Source: Sphaerosporella brunnea
Taxonomy: Eukaryota > Ascomycota > Pezizomycetes > Pezizales > Pyronemataceae
Direction: 5' to 3'
Assembly (NCBI GenBank): GCA_008704415.1
Contig: VXIS01000341.1
Location: forward strand, 1-51,149
Length of the DNA: 51,149 bases
Shown here piece after piece: positions 9,837 to 20,418 of this stretch. The notes under the pieces were generated by a model. That model was not told the origin of the DNA. It did no database searches and worked only from the letters and a program-made list of their open reading frames with translations. The stretch's first letter is position 1, and each line of letters starts with the position of its first letter. The position numbers were made by a program, and so were the translations under genes.

Positions 9837-11012
9837 GGATACCCCCCAAAAAATCGTGGTAATTCTCAAGATACTCCCCGAGGCCCGGGGATTTACGTAG
9901 GATACCCCCAAGCAATAAACATGCGCTGGTAACCTTCCAGTTGCATCCCCACCCTTCCACCTCTAGATCTAAACAACCGCTTCTATCAACACCCACCAAC
10001 CCGTACCCTTCGCTCCTATACCATCGGTATCATCATCCGGCAGCTAGTATCCCGGCGCTTTTGCACCAGCAACGGCTCCGAGCATGGTCATACAGCACGC
10101 ACCTTGTGACCATCCCCAAACCTAATTCTACTGGCAGTCCGGGGGGTAGTGGGGGAAACGGCGGGGGGGTGGTGGGTCGACGGGATCTAGCGAGTTTGCA
10201 GCGGTATTCCATCCAAACCCACTGCGCGCACAAGTGTTTGGGTAAGTAGTTATCCCGCAGCCACAGGACAAAAGCAATGGGAAATTTGCGCTTTCACCGC
10301 CAAAGTGGTCGTGTTGAGACCTCTATCAACCAACCACCACCATGACGCAATCTATAAATTTGCCCCGCCATGCAAAACGCTACGTAACTATCTTGGATTT
10401 TCATTTCTGGTGGCAGACTAGGAAAAAAAGGAAAGGTGTTTGCGCTGCTGCGTGACGAGCTGGCAGAGTGTGCAACGGCCGTTGTCAATTCACTTTTTGT
10501 CTGGGGCCGCATACAAACCCGCCTTCCAAAAAGCTCTCAACATCCAATTTTGCTCTTTTTTTTTTTTCAGATTCTTCGAAAACTGAATTCCATGTGTGTT
10601 TTTTTTCTATTTTCCCAGCCAGCAGTCAGTTTTTTAAACCAAACGGTGATTGTTGGTAAGGTGATGATGAAAAGTAAGTGATTTAGCCGTATGGTGCAGG
10701 CGACCCGTCGGCGGTGGTGGAGACGGCAACGACTGTTTATAATAAACCGATCACCACGTGAGAACTCTGGGGAAACAGCCCTCCCGTCCCCCAAATAAGA
10801 TGCGCTCTGTAAGACTGAGGCGCTGGCTTCCACCAGTGGCGCAATCTTGTGATGTTATTGAAGTCGGGGAAATTTTGAGCGACAGGTTGGTTTAAGGCCA
10901 CCTGCACCATAAAACCAGACTTTTCTCATTCCTTTTGTCCCAGTACTGTACATAATTCCCCGAATTTTGGGGCATCCTGAGCATTACCGCAATTTTTGGG
11001 GGGACACCCTAC
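9837..11012. mobile_element. possible TIR element (diverged)
   Basis: The left block 9837-9896 (GGATACCCCCCAAAAAATCG..GGTAATTCTCAAGATACTCCCC) and the complement of 10951-11012 (GGTGTCCCCCCAAAAATTGC..GGTAATGCTCAGGATGCCCC) are imperfect inverted repeats of about 60 bp, placed as TIRs of a 1.2 kb element. ATGCC occurs near both outer edges. No coding capacity. The repeats are diverged, so the boundaries are approximate. Confidence 0.4.
10692..10909. mobile_element. 218-bp TA-flanked MITE, TGGTGCAGG family, copy 2
   Basis: The ends are TGGTGCAGGC at the left and the complement of TGGTGCAGGTGG at the right, with TA outside both (10690-10691 and 10910-10911). Length and a central GATGCGCTCT block match the element at 2696-2915, but the rest is strongly diverged. 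It may be nested inside the 9837-11012 element. Confidence 0.5.
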
Positions 11013-11367
11013 ACAAATGCCAAACAGAGGTCGATAGGTCTCTGCCGCGACACAGGTTGTTGCTCATTGTTCCAAAAGCAACCGAGTGATCACCAGTGAA
11101 TCTCACCGCCGCCACGTCGTCGACGTCCCATTCAAGCTTCCTCTCTCAACAACAACAACAACGTCAACAATCGAAAAGGTAGCAAGAAATCCCCATGACG
11201 AAGCATGTTTCTTTCAGCAAGGCTCTCCCTCTCATCTTTCTATCCTCTACAGAGTTTGGAAAACCACGCACACTCGTCGGCCACAAGGTTTGTTCAGTGT
11301 TCATCTGTTCGAACGATACAAACCCTCAAGATTGAGAAGCCTACATCTTCTATGCTTTTCTTTCACT

Positions 11368-11745
11368 AAGACGCTCCACTTCTCTCCGTTTTTCGCTGGG
11401 GCCAGAAGGTTTATTTCTCTCCGTTCCTCGCTGGGGCCAAAAGGTTTATTTCTCCCCAACTCAGCGGTCGACACCCACAAGGTTTTTCCGTGTGCGCGTC
11501 CAAACGCCTCCAAAACCAACACTACCGTCAATTAATGTTTTGGTCTCGACAAGACGCTCCACTTCTCTCCGTTCCTCGCTGGGGCCAAAAGGTTTATTTC
11601 TCCCAACTCACCCACAAGGTTTTTCCGTGTGTGTGTGCGTCCAAACGCCTCCAAAACCAACACTACCGTCAATTAATGTTTTGGTCTCGGCAAGGCGCTC
11701 ATCGTATCTCCGTTTCTCGCTGGGGCCAGAATGTTTCTTTCAGCA
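11368..11745 (+). repeat. tandem array of about 141-183 bp units
   Basis: Two full units (11368-11550 and 11551-11691) and a partial third (11692-11745). Each starts AAGACGCTCC or a variant, then TCGCTGGGGCCA, AGGTTTATTTCTC, CACAAGGTTTTTCCGTGTG, CAAACGCCTCCAAAACC and AATTAATGTTTTGGTCTCG. The first unit carries an internal duplication of about 42 bp around the TCGCTGGGGCC block, which explains its extra length. No coding function recognised. Confidence 0.85.
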
Positions 11746-12659
11746 CCCCACAGGGTTCCCTTGGTCCATCGCCAAACCGTTTGCTTCCAGCGCCCTTCGG
11801 AACGCCGGGAATAGTCAGTCTACTGGTACGCGGCCACCACGACGTCAACCACACCAAGTAAACCTCCTCCTCCTCCCATCCCTTCGACTGACGCTGGCAA
11901 GCGTAGGCCGCCGACATGTCTCCGGAAGCTGTGCCGCCGCGGCGGCGTGGCGGGATCTAAAGGCAAAACAAAAACGAAAAAAAAAAGGCGGAGTGTTTGT
12001 TTGTATTGTTTTTGTTTTGTTTTGTTTTGTTTGTTGAGCAGCCGTCTCGTCTCTCAGCCATCGTTCGGCTCAGAGCTACAAGGCCAGAAGATATGTATTA
12101 TTATTATTGTTATTATTATTATTTTGTGGTAGGAGAAGACCGTCGGAAGGGAAAAACAGTGTAGCTTCTAGTTTGCAAGTCCTGCCGTGTGAATCCAGAC
12201 CTGTACCTTTTCCTATTCTTTCCCACGCGGCACATGCTCTTTTCATATCCCTTCCCCCCCCCCCCAGCGGAGTTGGATGGATATAGTTTAGTTGTATTGC
12301 TGTGCAAGTTGCTGGGTGGGGGGCTTGTATTTGAGGGCGGGCGCGTTATTGTTGCTGTTGCTGTTGCCGTTGCCGTTTGGGGGGGGGGGTCCTCGTCGAG
12401 ATGTGACGAGATGAGATGAGAACAGAAACCTTGACATCGATAGTGATCGTCACCTGCAAAATCCTTTCTTGAAACGGCGCTTTCTATATATGTTGAGATA
12501 CGTGGCGAGTTGAGTTGGTTTGGTATAACTAGGACGGCGAGCAGAAAAGAAGAGGGGGGCGCTCGAGTGACACATTATGAACACAAAACACAGTTTGATA
12601 TCCTTTCACAAATCTCGGGGGCCATCGCTAATGGCGCAATTCACAAAAACGTTCCTTTG

Positions 12660-12660
<1 letters not shown>

Positions 12661-12699
<39 letters not shown>
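12661..12699 (+). repeat. CAT/ATG trinucleotide microsatellite
   Basis: Thirteen or so uninterrupted CAT units just beyond the stop codon of the minus-strand gene at 12731-13489, in its 3' UTR. The His or Ile runs in overlapping frames are products of the repeat, not protein features. Confidence 0.9.
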
Positions 12700-12730
12700 G
12701 TCTTGCTTTCAACCAATCCCCCCGTAGCTA

Positions 12731-13489
12731 CTAATACCGCCACTTGCCAAAATCCATGCCAAAATTACTCGTTTTCCTCAATTTCAACTCGACCACCTCC
12801 TCGTCGCCACTTCCATCATCCTCACCTTCACTTTCCGCGCCACCATGCGGGTCCACCCCGGCGAACGCCGGCTCCGCGAGACTCCGCCCCCGCGGCCGCG
12901 ATTGTGTGATCGGGTATACGATCCTAGTCGCCTCCCTCAGCAGCTGCTGCATCTCCTCAGGCGAGATCTCCTCGTCGTCGTCGTCCGCGGCGTCGTCTTC
13001 CGGGGGAGGGGGTGGCGGCGGCGGCGGCGGCTGGGGCTGGTGCGGGCGCGTATTTTCCTGGCGAGGTTGCGGTTGGAGATAAGGCGGGGGTGCCCAAGCC
13101 GCAAGGGCGCTTTCATGGCGGGACCAGTCGCGGGTAGCGGGGCGGAGGGAGGGCGGCGCCCATTCCGCCGTTGTCGCGGCGGCGGCGGTGGTAGTGGTCT
13201 GCGGTGGGCTGGGCGGCGCCCATTCTTTCGGGGCGGGAGGAGGGCTCGCGATAGGCGTCGCGGTTTGTCCTTGTTGTGGTTGAGGCGCAGATTCAAGCTC
13301 GGCTATTCGCCGCTGATACAGCGCGCGCTCGGTATCCCATAGTGCGCGCTCGCGAACCATCGTCTCCCGTTCTGCCGCGATTAGTGCCCGGTAGTGCGTG
13401 TGCAGCGCCGCTAGGGCCGTGTAGTGTTCGCTTGCGGTCGGCGGCGGCGCGGTGTTGGACGGCCGGGGCGGGGACAGGATCGCGGACAT
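12731..13489 (-). CDS. hypothetical coiled-coil, Pro-rich protein
   Basis: 252 residues from MSAILSPPRPSNTAP. Residues about 20-68 (YTALAALHTHYRALIAAERE, then ALWDTERALYQRRIAELE) have the charge/leucine pattern of an alpha-helical coiled coil. A Pro/Ala/Thr-rich region with repeated EWAPPS pieces follows, then a ten-proline run, an acidic DDAADDDDEEISPEEMQQLL segment and an acidic tail closing with NFGMDFGKWRY. The frame runs 95 codons further upstream, but that part is Phe/Leu/Ser-rich, reads like 5' UTR, and has no better start. No family recognised. The layout suggests a scaffold or adaptor, which is inference only. Confidence 0.7.
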   Translation of the reverse strand: MSAILSPPRPSNTAPPPTASEHYTALAALHTHYRALIAAERETMVRERALWDTERALYQRRIAELESAPQPQQGQTATPIASPPPAPKEWAPPSPPQTTTTAAAATTAEWAPPSLRPATRDWSRHESALAAWAPPPYLQPQPRQENTRPHQPQPPPPPPPPPPEDDAADDDDEEISPEEMQQLLREATRIVYPITQSRPRGRSLAEPAFAGVDPHGGAESEGEDDGSGDEEVVELKLRKTSNFGMDFGKWRY

Positions 13490-14530
13490 GACGTGGTAAC
13501 TTTTGGGGTGTAGGAGAGGAAATGCCGCAGCAGCTGCTGGTTTGCCTTGGATGTGGTAGCCGTTGATCACCACGCCACAGGGAAGCAAGCAGAAAAAAAG
13601 GAAAGAAAAAATAAATAAATAGAAAAAGGAAAAGGGAAAAGCGAAAAAGGGAAAACGGGAAAAAGGAACGAAGACTCGTGGGATGTGGGCTGCGAGTGTC
13701 GTGTGCTGGAAAATAAGGTGTGGGTGTGCGCGTGTGGTGGTGGAATGCGGGAAAGGGATGAGAGGTTCGTGCAAGAATTCGCGCCGATCCGCCCTCTGCT
13801 ATAGTTAAGTGTCCAGGAGGAGGCGGAGAAGGAGGAGGAGAGAGAAAGGGAGGAGAGGAAGCAAATCATTCATGATTCGGACGGCAGATTGGGTTTACAT
13901 ACCATGGTGGTCGAGCGAGTCCTACTTTAGTCTGGATAGGCTGGAAGAAGTCTGTATGTAAAGTGCGGTGGTACCGTAGAGCACATAGAGTACAGTATAA
14001 CAGGCAGAGCAGGCGGGGAAAACGAGTATGTAAGTGGCGTCATCAATCAGAAGAGACAACTCAGGAGAGTAAATTAATGAAACGCGAGCGATTGAGATGC
14101 ACGGCAGGGCGGCAGAGGAATCCAAAGCAGACTCCTCAGCAGAGTACTCAAGCTCCAAATGAAGCCACACCCGCAGCCTATCGAAGAGGGTGGGGAAAAA
14201 CGTGAGATCGCTGCGCGGGATATCCCGAGGAAGCGGAGTAGGCAGGCAGATATTCCAGATAAATCTGGGTAATTAGCAACCTTTGGAAGTTAAGGCAGCA
14301 AATAACCGCTAAAAAAAGATATCATATTGTGGGCGGCACGTAATGCAGGATGCATTTTACGTCTTCGCGGCGGCGGGATATAAAGGAAAGCGTCCTCCTT
14401 ACCAGAACGCAAGCAAGCAAGAAAACAAAACAGACACAAAATGGTATGTGATAGTTGACCCTATGTACAGTACAAAAAACACACCCTAAGCTAACGCCTA
14501 ACTAACACGACATCATATCATCATCACCTG
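13490..14530. other. intergenic region with promoter-like plus-strand block
   Basis: No gene supported. It contains purine-rich tracts (13588-13665 and 13816-13862) upstream of the minus-strand coiled-coil gene. A plus-strand TATA-like block at 14379-14384 faces the 3' end of the MAPEG gene (see findings). Confidence 0.5.
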
Positions 14531-15032
14531 CTAGCCCATGATCATTCCATACACGTTGTAGCACGAAACACCAAGCAGTCCAATCTGCGCCAGCAAGAAC
14601 CACGATCCCTTGTAGCGGCCAGCACCCTTCTGCTCAACCGTCGAGTTGATGTAACCCTTGGCGTACACGAGACGGCCGGCGCACCACACCACTCCCATCA
14701 CCGCGGTCGGGATCGGGTACTGGAGACCCGCGATTGCACTCGTCACCAGGAACGTGGGGAGGTTCTCGAGGTAGTTCTGGTGCGCTCGCTGCGCGCAGTT
14801 GAAGCGGTACTTCTTGATGTCGGTCGAGGCTTCGGCGTCGGTGGCGTAGGCGTTGGGGTACGGGACGCCAGCGGCTTTGCGCTCGGTGCCGACGAGCGCG
14901 CCGTGGTAGAAGTTGAGGACACTGGACAGGAGCAGGGTGCCGAGCACGTAGCTGGGGAGGTCAATATTTTGCTGAAGGGGACGGGGTGGCCACTAACCCG
15001 TAGTCCTGGGTGACGACGAGCGGGGAGGCCAT
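14531..15032 (-). CDS. MGST3-like MAPEG glutathione S-transferase (2 exons)
   Basis: Spliced model: complement of join(14531..14951, 14998..15032), 151 residues. The 46-nt intron (GTTAGT...CCAG) joins MASPLVVTQDYG to YVLGTLLLSSVLNFYHG in phase. The MAPEG pattern is clear: N-terminal helix with NFYHG, then R-AAGVPYPNAYA, KKYRFNCAQRAHQNYLENLP (the Gln-Arg-Ala-His-x-Asn-x-x-Glu signature), two more hydrophobic helices (FLVTSAIAGLQYP, AVMGVVWCAGRLVYAKGY) and a last helix (WFLLAQIGLLGVSCYNVYG). Family members are four-helix ER or outer-mitochondrial-membrane enzymes with glutathione transferase/peroxidase activity on lipid peroxides. Length is normal. Upstream CTGCTGTTGTT repeats lie in the leader. 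Confidence 0.92.
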
Positions 15033-17823
15033 TATTGTTGCTGCTGTTGTTTGGGTGGTGGTGGTGGGGTTGATCAACTGAGCTGGTGTTGGTTGTCGGA
15101 TTCGAGTTCCAAGTTATGCTGGAGATGGAGATGGATTTTCGAGGGCGACAGGCCTCTATTTGAAGTCTCGAGACATCTTTCGATCCCAGTCGAGACACCT
15201 AGGGTAATTGCGATGGAAGATGATAGAAAAAGTGCGGCACCGTCTGGTCTGGTCTTTCGCAGCGAGGCGGTTAGTTCTAGAGTACAGTACGTCATCGTCG
15301 ACACGGAGCTCAGGCGTCGTCGTATTCGACTTCTCAAACTGTCATCAAACGCGTACGGCAACGGACGTCGGAACAACCATTCGATCGAACGGCGACCGTG
15401 TCCTTTTCCTCTGGCTTCATTTGCTTCCCTTCCTTCTCCTCTGGCTTCATTTGCCTTCACTGGTGGGGTATCGGAGTTCCGGGAGGTCGGCTCCGGCGGA
15501 GCCCCGCCAATCCGCGGTCTGGAATTGCGCCGACGGAGTTCCATCACAGATATCTCCGATTGATGAGTCCGAGAGGTGCTTATTCATAGAGCCATGTCCC
15601 TTTTTGTTTTTTGTTTCGTGACAGCTTTTGCGCGACTGTCATGATCAGTGCGGATCAGGCAGCTGATTTTCGCTGCAGCATCATCACTTGTCCACGGTTC
15701 GAAGAAGAAAAGAAGGTTGACGACAGCGACGATCGTGCGTGTTTAAGGTCCAAAGACTGAAACGGTAGGTAAAACAAGGCCTGCCGGTTGAATGCGGGCT
15801 GCAATTCTCATTCGGCCGGCTGTTGTAGAGTAGATATGCGCATGCGTGGGCGATGGCCACGATGAGGATGTCGGAAGAAGGCTGGCTTTATGTGTGTTCC
15901 ATATCCGGACGGGCACTCTCTCTTGACACTTGTGGGGGATGGGCTCCTTGATACAGACTTCTTCCTTCCACGCCCACGGCTGGCAGTGATGGTGCGTCTG
16001 GCCTTCGCCGCTTCGCTTTCTTTCTCAGAGACCTTCTTTCTGCAGCGCTAGCCCGCATGACCCCCAATACATTCCCACGATGTCGATGGCCAGAAGCAAA
16101 TTTGTGGCAATTGCCAACTCACCACCGTCCCCCCAAAATATAACATGTCGTACCCCACCACATGTAAAACACAGGAGGACATCGATACATCGTGCGCTCT
16201 ACCCACTTACTGTATGTAGGTGCTCTAGCTCATCGCCCAGCAAAAGCCACGATAGACTGTGTATGCACTGGTGCTCCAACGCCGGTCTCCCCCCGAGTTC
16301 CTGTTCGAGGTTGATGTGAGCAGTGGCTACTTAGCCCTCGCAGCATCATCCAATAAACGGCTTGCCCTTGGGAGACAAGCCCCCCGCAGTGGCGCCTGTC
16401 TCCTCTTCCGCCTACCACGTTGGAAGAAGCAGCGCAACCCCGGCAGGAAAATAATTCACCGTGCATGATTTCCGCTTGACCAACCTGGCATCATCACCAT
16501 CATCATATCATCATAACCGTCAACTCAGAGTCTCAGAGTCTCAGATCGCTCCATTGTCCACTCACGGCCCGCTTGCTTGCTTCTTCCTCCTGCTCCTGCT
16601 TCCCCTCTCTCTCTCTACTCGTTCGTCGTCTGCTGGCTCGTGCGCGGGGCGTGACCACCACCACCACCACCACAACTCCAGAAGAACAAGCAGCAGCCCC
16701 ACCCCCCCCCTAAAATCCATCGATTGACACTCGACGATCGCGATCGCCCACGGTTTCCCCTCTTTTTCTGCCTTACGAAGTTTATGACGATGGCTCTTTA
16801 GCGACGAACGTTACGACCGTTGCTGTTTACGACTTCGACGATCAACACGAACCAGCAGCTGAATAATCAAAACCAGCCGAAAAAAGCGCCGAGTCCAAGC
16901 ACAGTGCCTGGATCGGATAGCCGCAGAAGCTCGGAGTGGGGAGACGCTGGCTGGCTGGGATGAAAGCGAGGCGAGCAAAGTAACCATCACCGCTACTGCT
17001 ATACGACTATACCACTGCCACCACCACCACCACTGCCACTGCCACTGCCAGCAAGAACGGGAGAGGCATAAAGAGAGAGACGGGTATCCTGAGAACCGAG
17101 TCCGGCAATTCGGTTTGCGCGGGACGGGAGGGGCACGGCAACCGCCGAGGATTCTGGCTGGCTGGGTAAGAGGGGGAAAAGAGAGCAGAGCAGAACAGAG
17201 AGCGAAAGAGAGGGGGGAGGGAAAGAGGCAAGCAAGCAAGAAAGAACATCGGCAATCGAAACCGTCGTCTCACGAGCTTGTATATTTTTATGCGATATTT
17301 CTCCAGCCACACACACACGCATCCATCCATCCCACGGTCAGTGCAACGTCGCATAAATCCAATCTCCGTGCTGCTGTTATTTGTTTCTCTTTGCCTGCCT
17401 CGTTGTGTGCGTTTGTTTTCATAGCTACAGAAGGCCTGCACAGCCGTTTGGTGTCGCTGTCTGTTTTGCACTTTTTTTATTTGTGGATGTCTCTCGCACT
17501 CGTACTGCGCTGAGCCCTGACTGAGCTGAGACCCTGAAGGCGCCGCCCGGCATACTTTGCCTGACGAAACAATTCTCGCCGTCCCCTACCTCCCCCCCAT
17601 ACAGCCTCCTTTCTTGCTCGTTTTTTTGCCTCCGGCCTCTTCAAGCCTCCTTATTTCCCAGCAAACACACTCACACACATCATGATACTGACTGCTCGCC
17701 TCGAAGCTTTATCGTCCCCCGACACAGCTAGGCAGTCGCTCTCTATAACAGTACCGAAAACCACCGCCAACTGAATGCGCTCCGGAAAAAAAAAAAAAAA
17801 AAAAAGCGCCCACGACAGAAATA
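15033..17823. other. gene-free intergenic region
   Basis: This holds the promoters of the divergent MAPEG (-) and 864-residue (+) genes. Simple repeats: a duplicated CCTCTGGCTTCATTTGC at 15408-15455, CT runs near 16604-16616, CCA runs at 16658-16676 and 17020-17050, GCAAGCAAG near 17230, and an A tract at 17788-17806. A GGCTCCGGCGGAGCC palindrome lies near 15489. Frames are short and Ser/Arg/Pro-rich; none has a recognisable domain. Confidence 0.55.
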
Positions 17824-20418
17824 ATGTGTTTCTCAGCTCCCAGAGGCCCACGCCCTCCACCGCCACGGGAGCCGTCGTCTTCACGGCACTCTGAGAAAGA
17901 CAGATACAGATCGGGCTCGTCCTCCGGTTCCGCTACTGACGCGTCATTCCCGTCTTCCCCCGAACTCCGCAAGCGCGGTGGCCGTCGAACTGCGCACGAC
18001 GATGACGACGAGGAGCTCCCGGTGAGCCGCATAGCTACATCACACTCCCGCCCTGGGTCCTCTTCAGCTAAGCACTTGGCGCCTCCTCCGACTCGTCGCA
18101 AGTCGAGTCGCCGGCAGCATGATGGCGAGGGCAGGAAAACGGACGAGGTACCCAGCAGGAGATCCTCAAGGAGAGGCAGCGTCCCGCCGAGCCCTGCGCT
18201 GAGCGACCTCAACTACAAGCTTTCGGGCATGACACCAAGAACCCGAGCGATCCCTGCAGCTAAACGGACACCCGCCCTTTCGGCGCACACGACTCCAAAG
18301 ATAGGACTCACACCGTCGGGATCGCCGAAGAAGAGCACAAGTTCCAAGGCATTCAGCACGACTTCTTCGCAAGGACGCCTTTCCGTAGCTACCACAGACG
18401 CAGCCTCAGTGGCGGCGTCTACATCTCCTTTGTTGAGACCCGGAAGAAGCAGCAGGTCGAGCAGCGAGGCTGGTAGCAGTCGTTCCGGCAGTGTCGCCCG
18501 CAACCGAAGGAAGTCCAGTAGGTCTACGACGACAAGCATGGGACTTGGAATGGAGGGAGTAATTGGTCTTGGTATCATGACGGAAAGCTCGCCGAAGAAG
18601 GCGCCAAAGCGGACAAATTCCGTTAAGAATGCTGCTCCCACCGCCCCTCCGCCAACAATCACGATACAGCCTGCGAGCGAGCCACGGAAGACTACCGCTG
18701 CTACAGCTGCTGTCCCTGCAACCCCAAGGATGGTCCCGGCCGTTCTCATTCCGCCTCCGCCGGCTCCAGCCGCGGCGCCGGTCAAAACAACTGTCGCACA
18801 ACCACGGCCAGTACCCGCAACTGTCCCCACACCCACGGCAGCAACCGCCCCAGCCCCTGCCCCTGCTCCCGCCCCCGCTCCCGCCCCCGCCCCCGCCCCC
18901 GCACCGGCCGCCCCACAACGGCCGCCAATGACGCGCAAAAACGCTTATACAGCACCACCGCCTACTGTTCCTCAGCAACTCAGACGGAAGGGCTCTTCAG
19001 CATCTTTGAGCTCACAATTTTCAAGCTCATCTGTGTCTTCAGATTCTAGTGAGGGGGCTGCAGCGCCAGAACTGACGAGCAGGCAACCCAGCACCCATTC
19101 ATACACTCCCGCAAAGGAACCGCATGAACTACAAGATTCGCACGATTCACTGCCGTCTATATCCAAGGCTCTTCCAGCACCACTGGTTTCAAGCGATGAT
19201 AAACCAAAGGAGACTGTTCGGGAAGCACCACCGAAAATGGAAGCGCCGAAAAATCCCACCGTTCCCATGGAAACACCCAAAACAGCGGCTCCTGTAAAGG
19301 TGCCAACAAAAAAGTCAGTAGAGGAGCCAGTGAGGGAACCAAGCAAGGAAGCACATCCTCCTCCACCGCCGCCGCCGCCGCCGCCGGTGCCCCAATCCCC
19401 GGTCAAGCAATCTTCTCCTCTCCGGGAGCGCCCTTCATCACGAACTTCCTCGGGGACGGTTGATTATGCGGAATTCGTGGCCCAGAGCCAACTGAAGAGG
19501 AAGGAAAGGAAGCAGAAATCATTACCGCCAGACATGGATAATCCTCCCCTCATTCGAGAGGCCAGACGATCAAACTCGGTTCGCGCTAAGACTACGCTCT
19601 TCGCGTCATCTGTGCCCATAGAGTCCAGTCCTCCTAAAATCGCGCACACCATGAGGGTTGACATGGATGCTCTCAACCGACTGAATGCGCTGGCTTTAAT
19701 GAAAACCGAAACGAGCTACAGCGACTCGGATGTGGAGTCGATCGCGAGCACTGTCAACTCCTCGATAGTTCCCGAACCTGATGTTCCTCGCCGTGGCGAC
19801 CAAAGCCGCGCTCTGCGTCGCTTCAAGGAACCGGAAAAAAAGCCACCAGTGGATGAAAACGATGGCTTATCTGTACTGTCGTGCCGTATGGATGGACTCC
19901 CTCCAGAGGCTCCGGTTCCTCCGCCTTTCGCGCCCAGCCCCCCACCAGCACGGCGAGGAAGCAAATCCAAGGGAGATTATTCGCATCTTCCACCTCAGGG
20001 TGCTGCCGAAAGTTGGTACCAGGAGGTCAATGCAGCTGGTCCCCCCGAGCTGGAGCAAGATTGGCGGTATGCGGCCGATGTCTGGGAAGAGGATCGGTAT
20101 CTGCCTGAAGCTCCGAGTCCTCCGCCCAGCCGCGGGTTCACACCTCACGGGTATGCTCCGGCTGCTCACGAAGAGATGCCGCAAATGCCACCTCGGAGGA
20201 GGAGGAAACATCGCAGCGGTCATACAAGTGCACACGGCACTCCTCACACCGCCCACGCGCATCCACACACTCCTCGTGCTCATCCGCGCAGCCCTCACGT
20301 CCATCCACACACTCCACAAGGCCATCCACATCCCACCCCACATACCGGCGCACACAGGGAGAATGGATATTATGGCTACCCGCATCCACATCCACATGCT
20401 GCACACCCAGGCTACTAG
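17824..20418 (+). CDS. 864-residue Ser/Pro-rich disordered protein
   Basis: A single long frame starting MCFSAPRGPRPPPPREPSSS. The whole protein is low-complexity and charged: RKSSRR and RRGS-type basic Ser motifs in the first 250 residues (many potential basophilic kinase or 14-3-3 sites), a Pro-Ala dipeptide run near 345-366, Pro/Lys/Glu-rich stretches at 430-510, a ten-proline run near 513-523, then KPPVDENDGLSVLSC, WYQEV and WRYAADVWEEDRYLPE pieces. The tail is Arg-rich then His/Pro-rich (RRRRKHRSGHTSAHGTPHTA and repeated HPHTP, about 792-864). No catalytic domain, signal peptide or membrane segment. The frame is intact for 2.6 kb despite high G+C and repeats, so coding is likely. The function is unknown; a scaffold binding SH3 or profilin through its polyproline is inference. 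Confidence 0.78.
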   Translation: MCFSAPRGPRPPPPREPSSSRHSEKDRYRSGSSSGSATDASFPSSPELRKRGGRRTAHDDDDEELPVSRIATSHSRPGSSSAKHLAPPPTRRKSSRRQHDGEGRKTDEVPSRRSSRRGSVPPSPALSDLNYKLSGMTPRTRAIPAAKRTPALSAHTTPKIGLTPSGSPKKSTSSKAFSTTSSQGRLSVATTDAASVAASTSPLLRPGRSSRSSSEAGSSRSGSVARNRRKSSRSTTTSMGLGMEGVIGLGIMTESSPKKAPKRTNSVKNAAPTAPPPTITIQPASEPRKTTAATAAVPATPRMVPAVLIPPPPAPAAAPVKTTVAQPRPVPATVPTPTAATAPAPAPAPAPAPAPAPAPAPAAPQRPPMTRKNAYTAPPPTVPQQLRRKGSSASLSSQFSSSSVSSDSSEGAAAPELTSRQPSTHSYTPAKEPHELQDSHDSLPSISKALPAPLVSSDDKPKETVREAPPKMEAPKNPTVPMETPKTAAPVKVPTKKSVEEPVREPSKEAHPPPPPPPPPPVPQSPVKQSSPLRERPSSRTSSGTVDYAEFVAQSQLKRKERKQKSLPPDMDNPPLIREARRSNSVRAKTTLFASSVPIESSPPKIAHTMRVDMDALNRLNALALMKTETSYSDSDVESIASTVNSSIVPEPDVPRRGDQSRALRRFKEPEKKPPVDENDGLSVLSCRMDGLPPEAPVPPPFAPSPPPARRGSKSKGDYSHLPPQGAAESWYQEVNAAGPPELEQDWRYAADVWEEDRYLPEAPSPPPSRGFTPHGYAPAAHEEMPQMPPRRRRKHRSGHTSAHGTPHTAHAHPHTPRAHPRSPHVHPHTPQGHPHPTPHTGAHRENGYYGYPHPHPHAAHPGY

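Larger units (their letters stand above)
8706..12730. other. gene-free stretch with degraded repeats
   Basis: No supportable gene. It contains the 3' region of the small gene, a TA microsatellite near 9590-9605, a possible element bounded by a diverged inverted repeat (9837-11012), a TGGTGCAGG-family MITE (10692-10909), a tandem array (11368-11745), TTTTG and TTA simple repeats near 12010-12030 and 12096-12124, a G tract near 12381-12389, and a CAT microsatellite beside the next gene. Confidence 0.6.

Noticed and set aside
12661..12699. Poly-histidine coding stretch
   Set aside because: It is a CAT microsatellite in the 3' UTR of the minus-strand gene, not part of a supported protein.
18213..18938. 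241-codon minus-strand frame with a Gly-Ala repeat
   Set aside because: The Gly-Ala run is the complement of the Pro-Ala run of the real 864-residue frame on the other strand.
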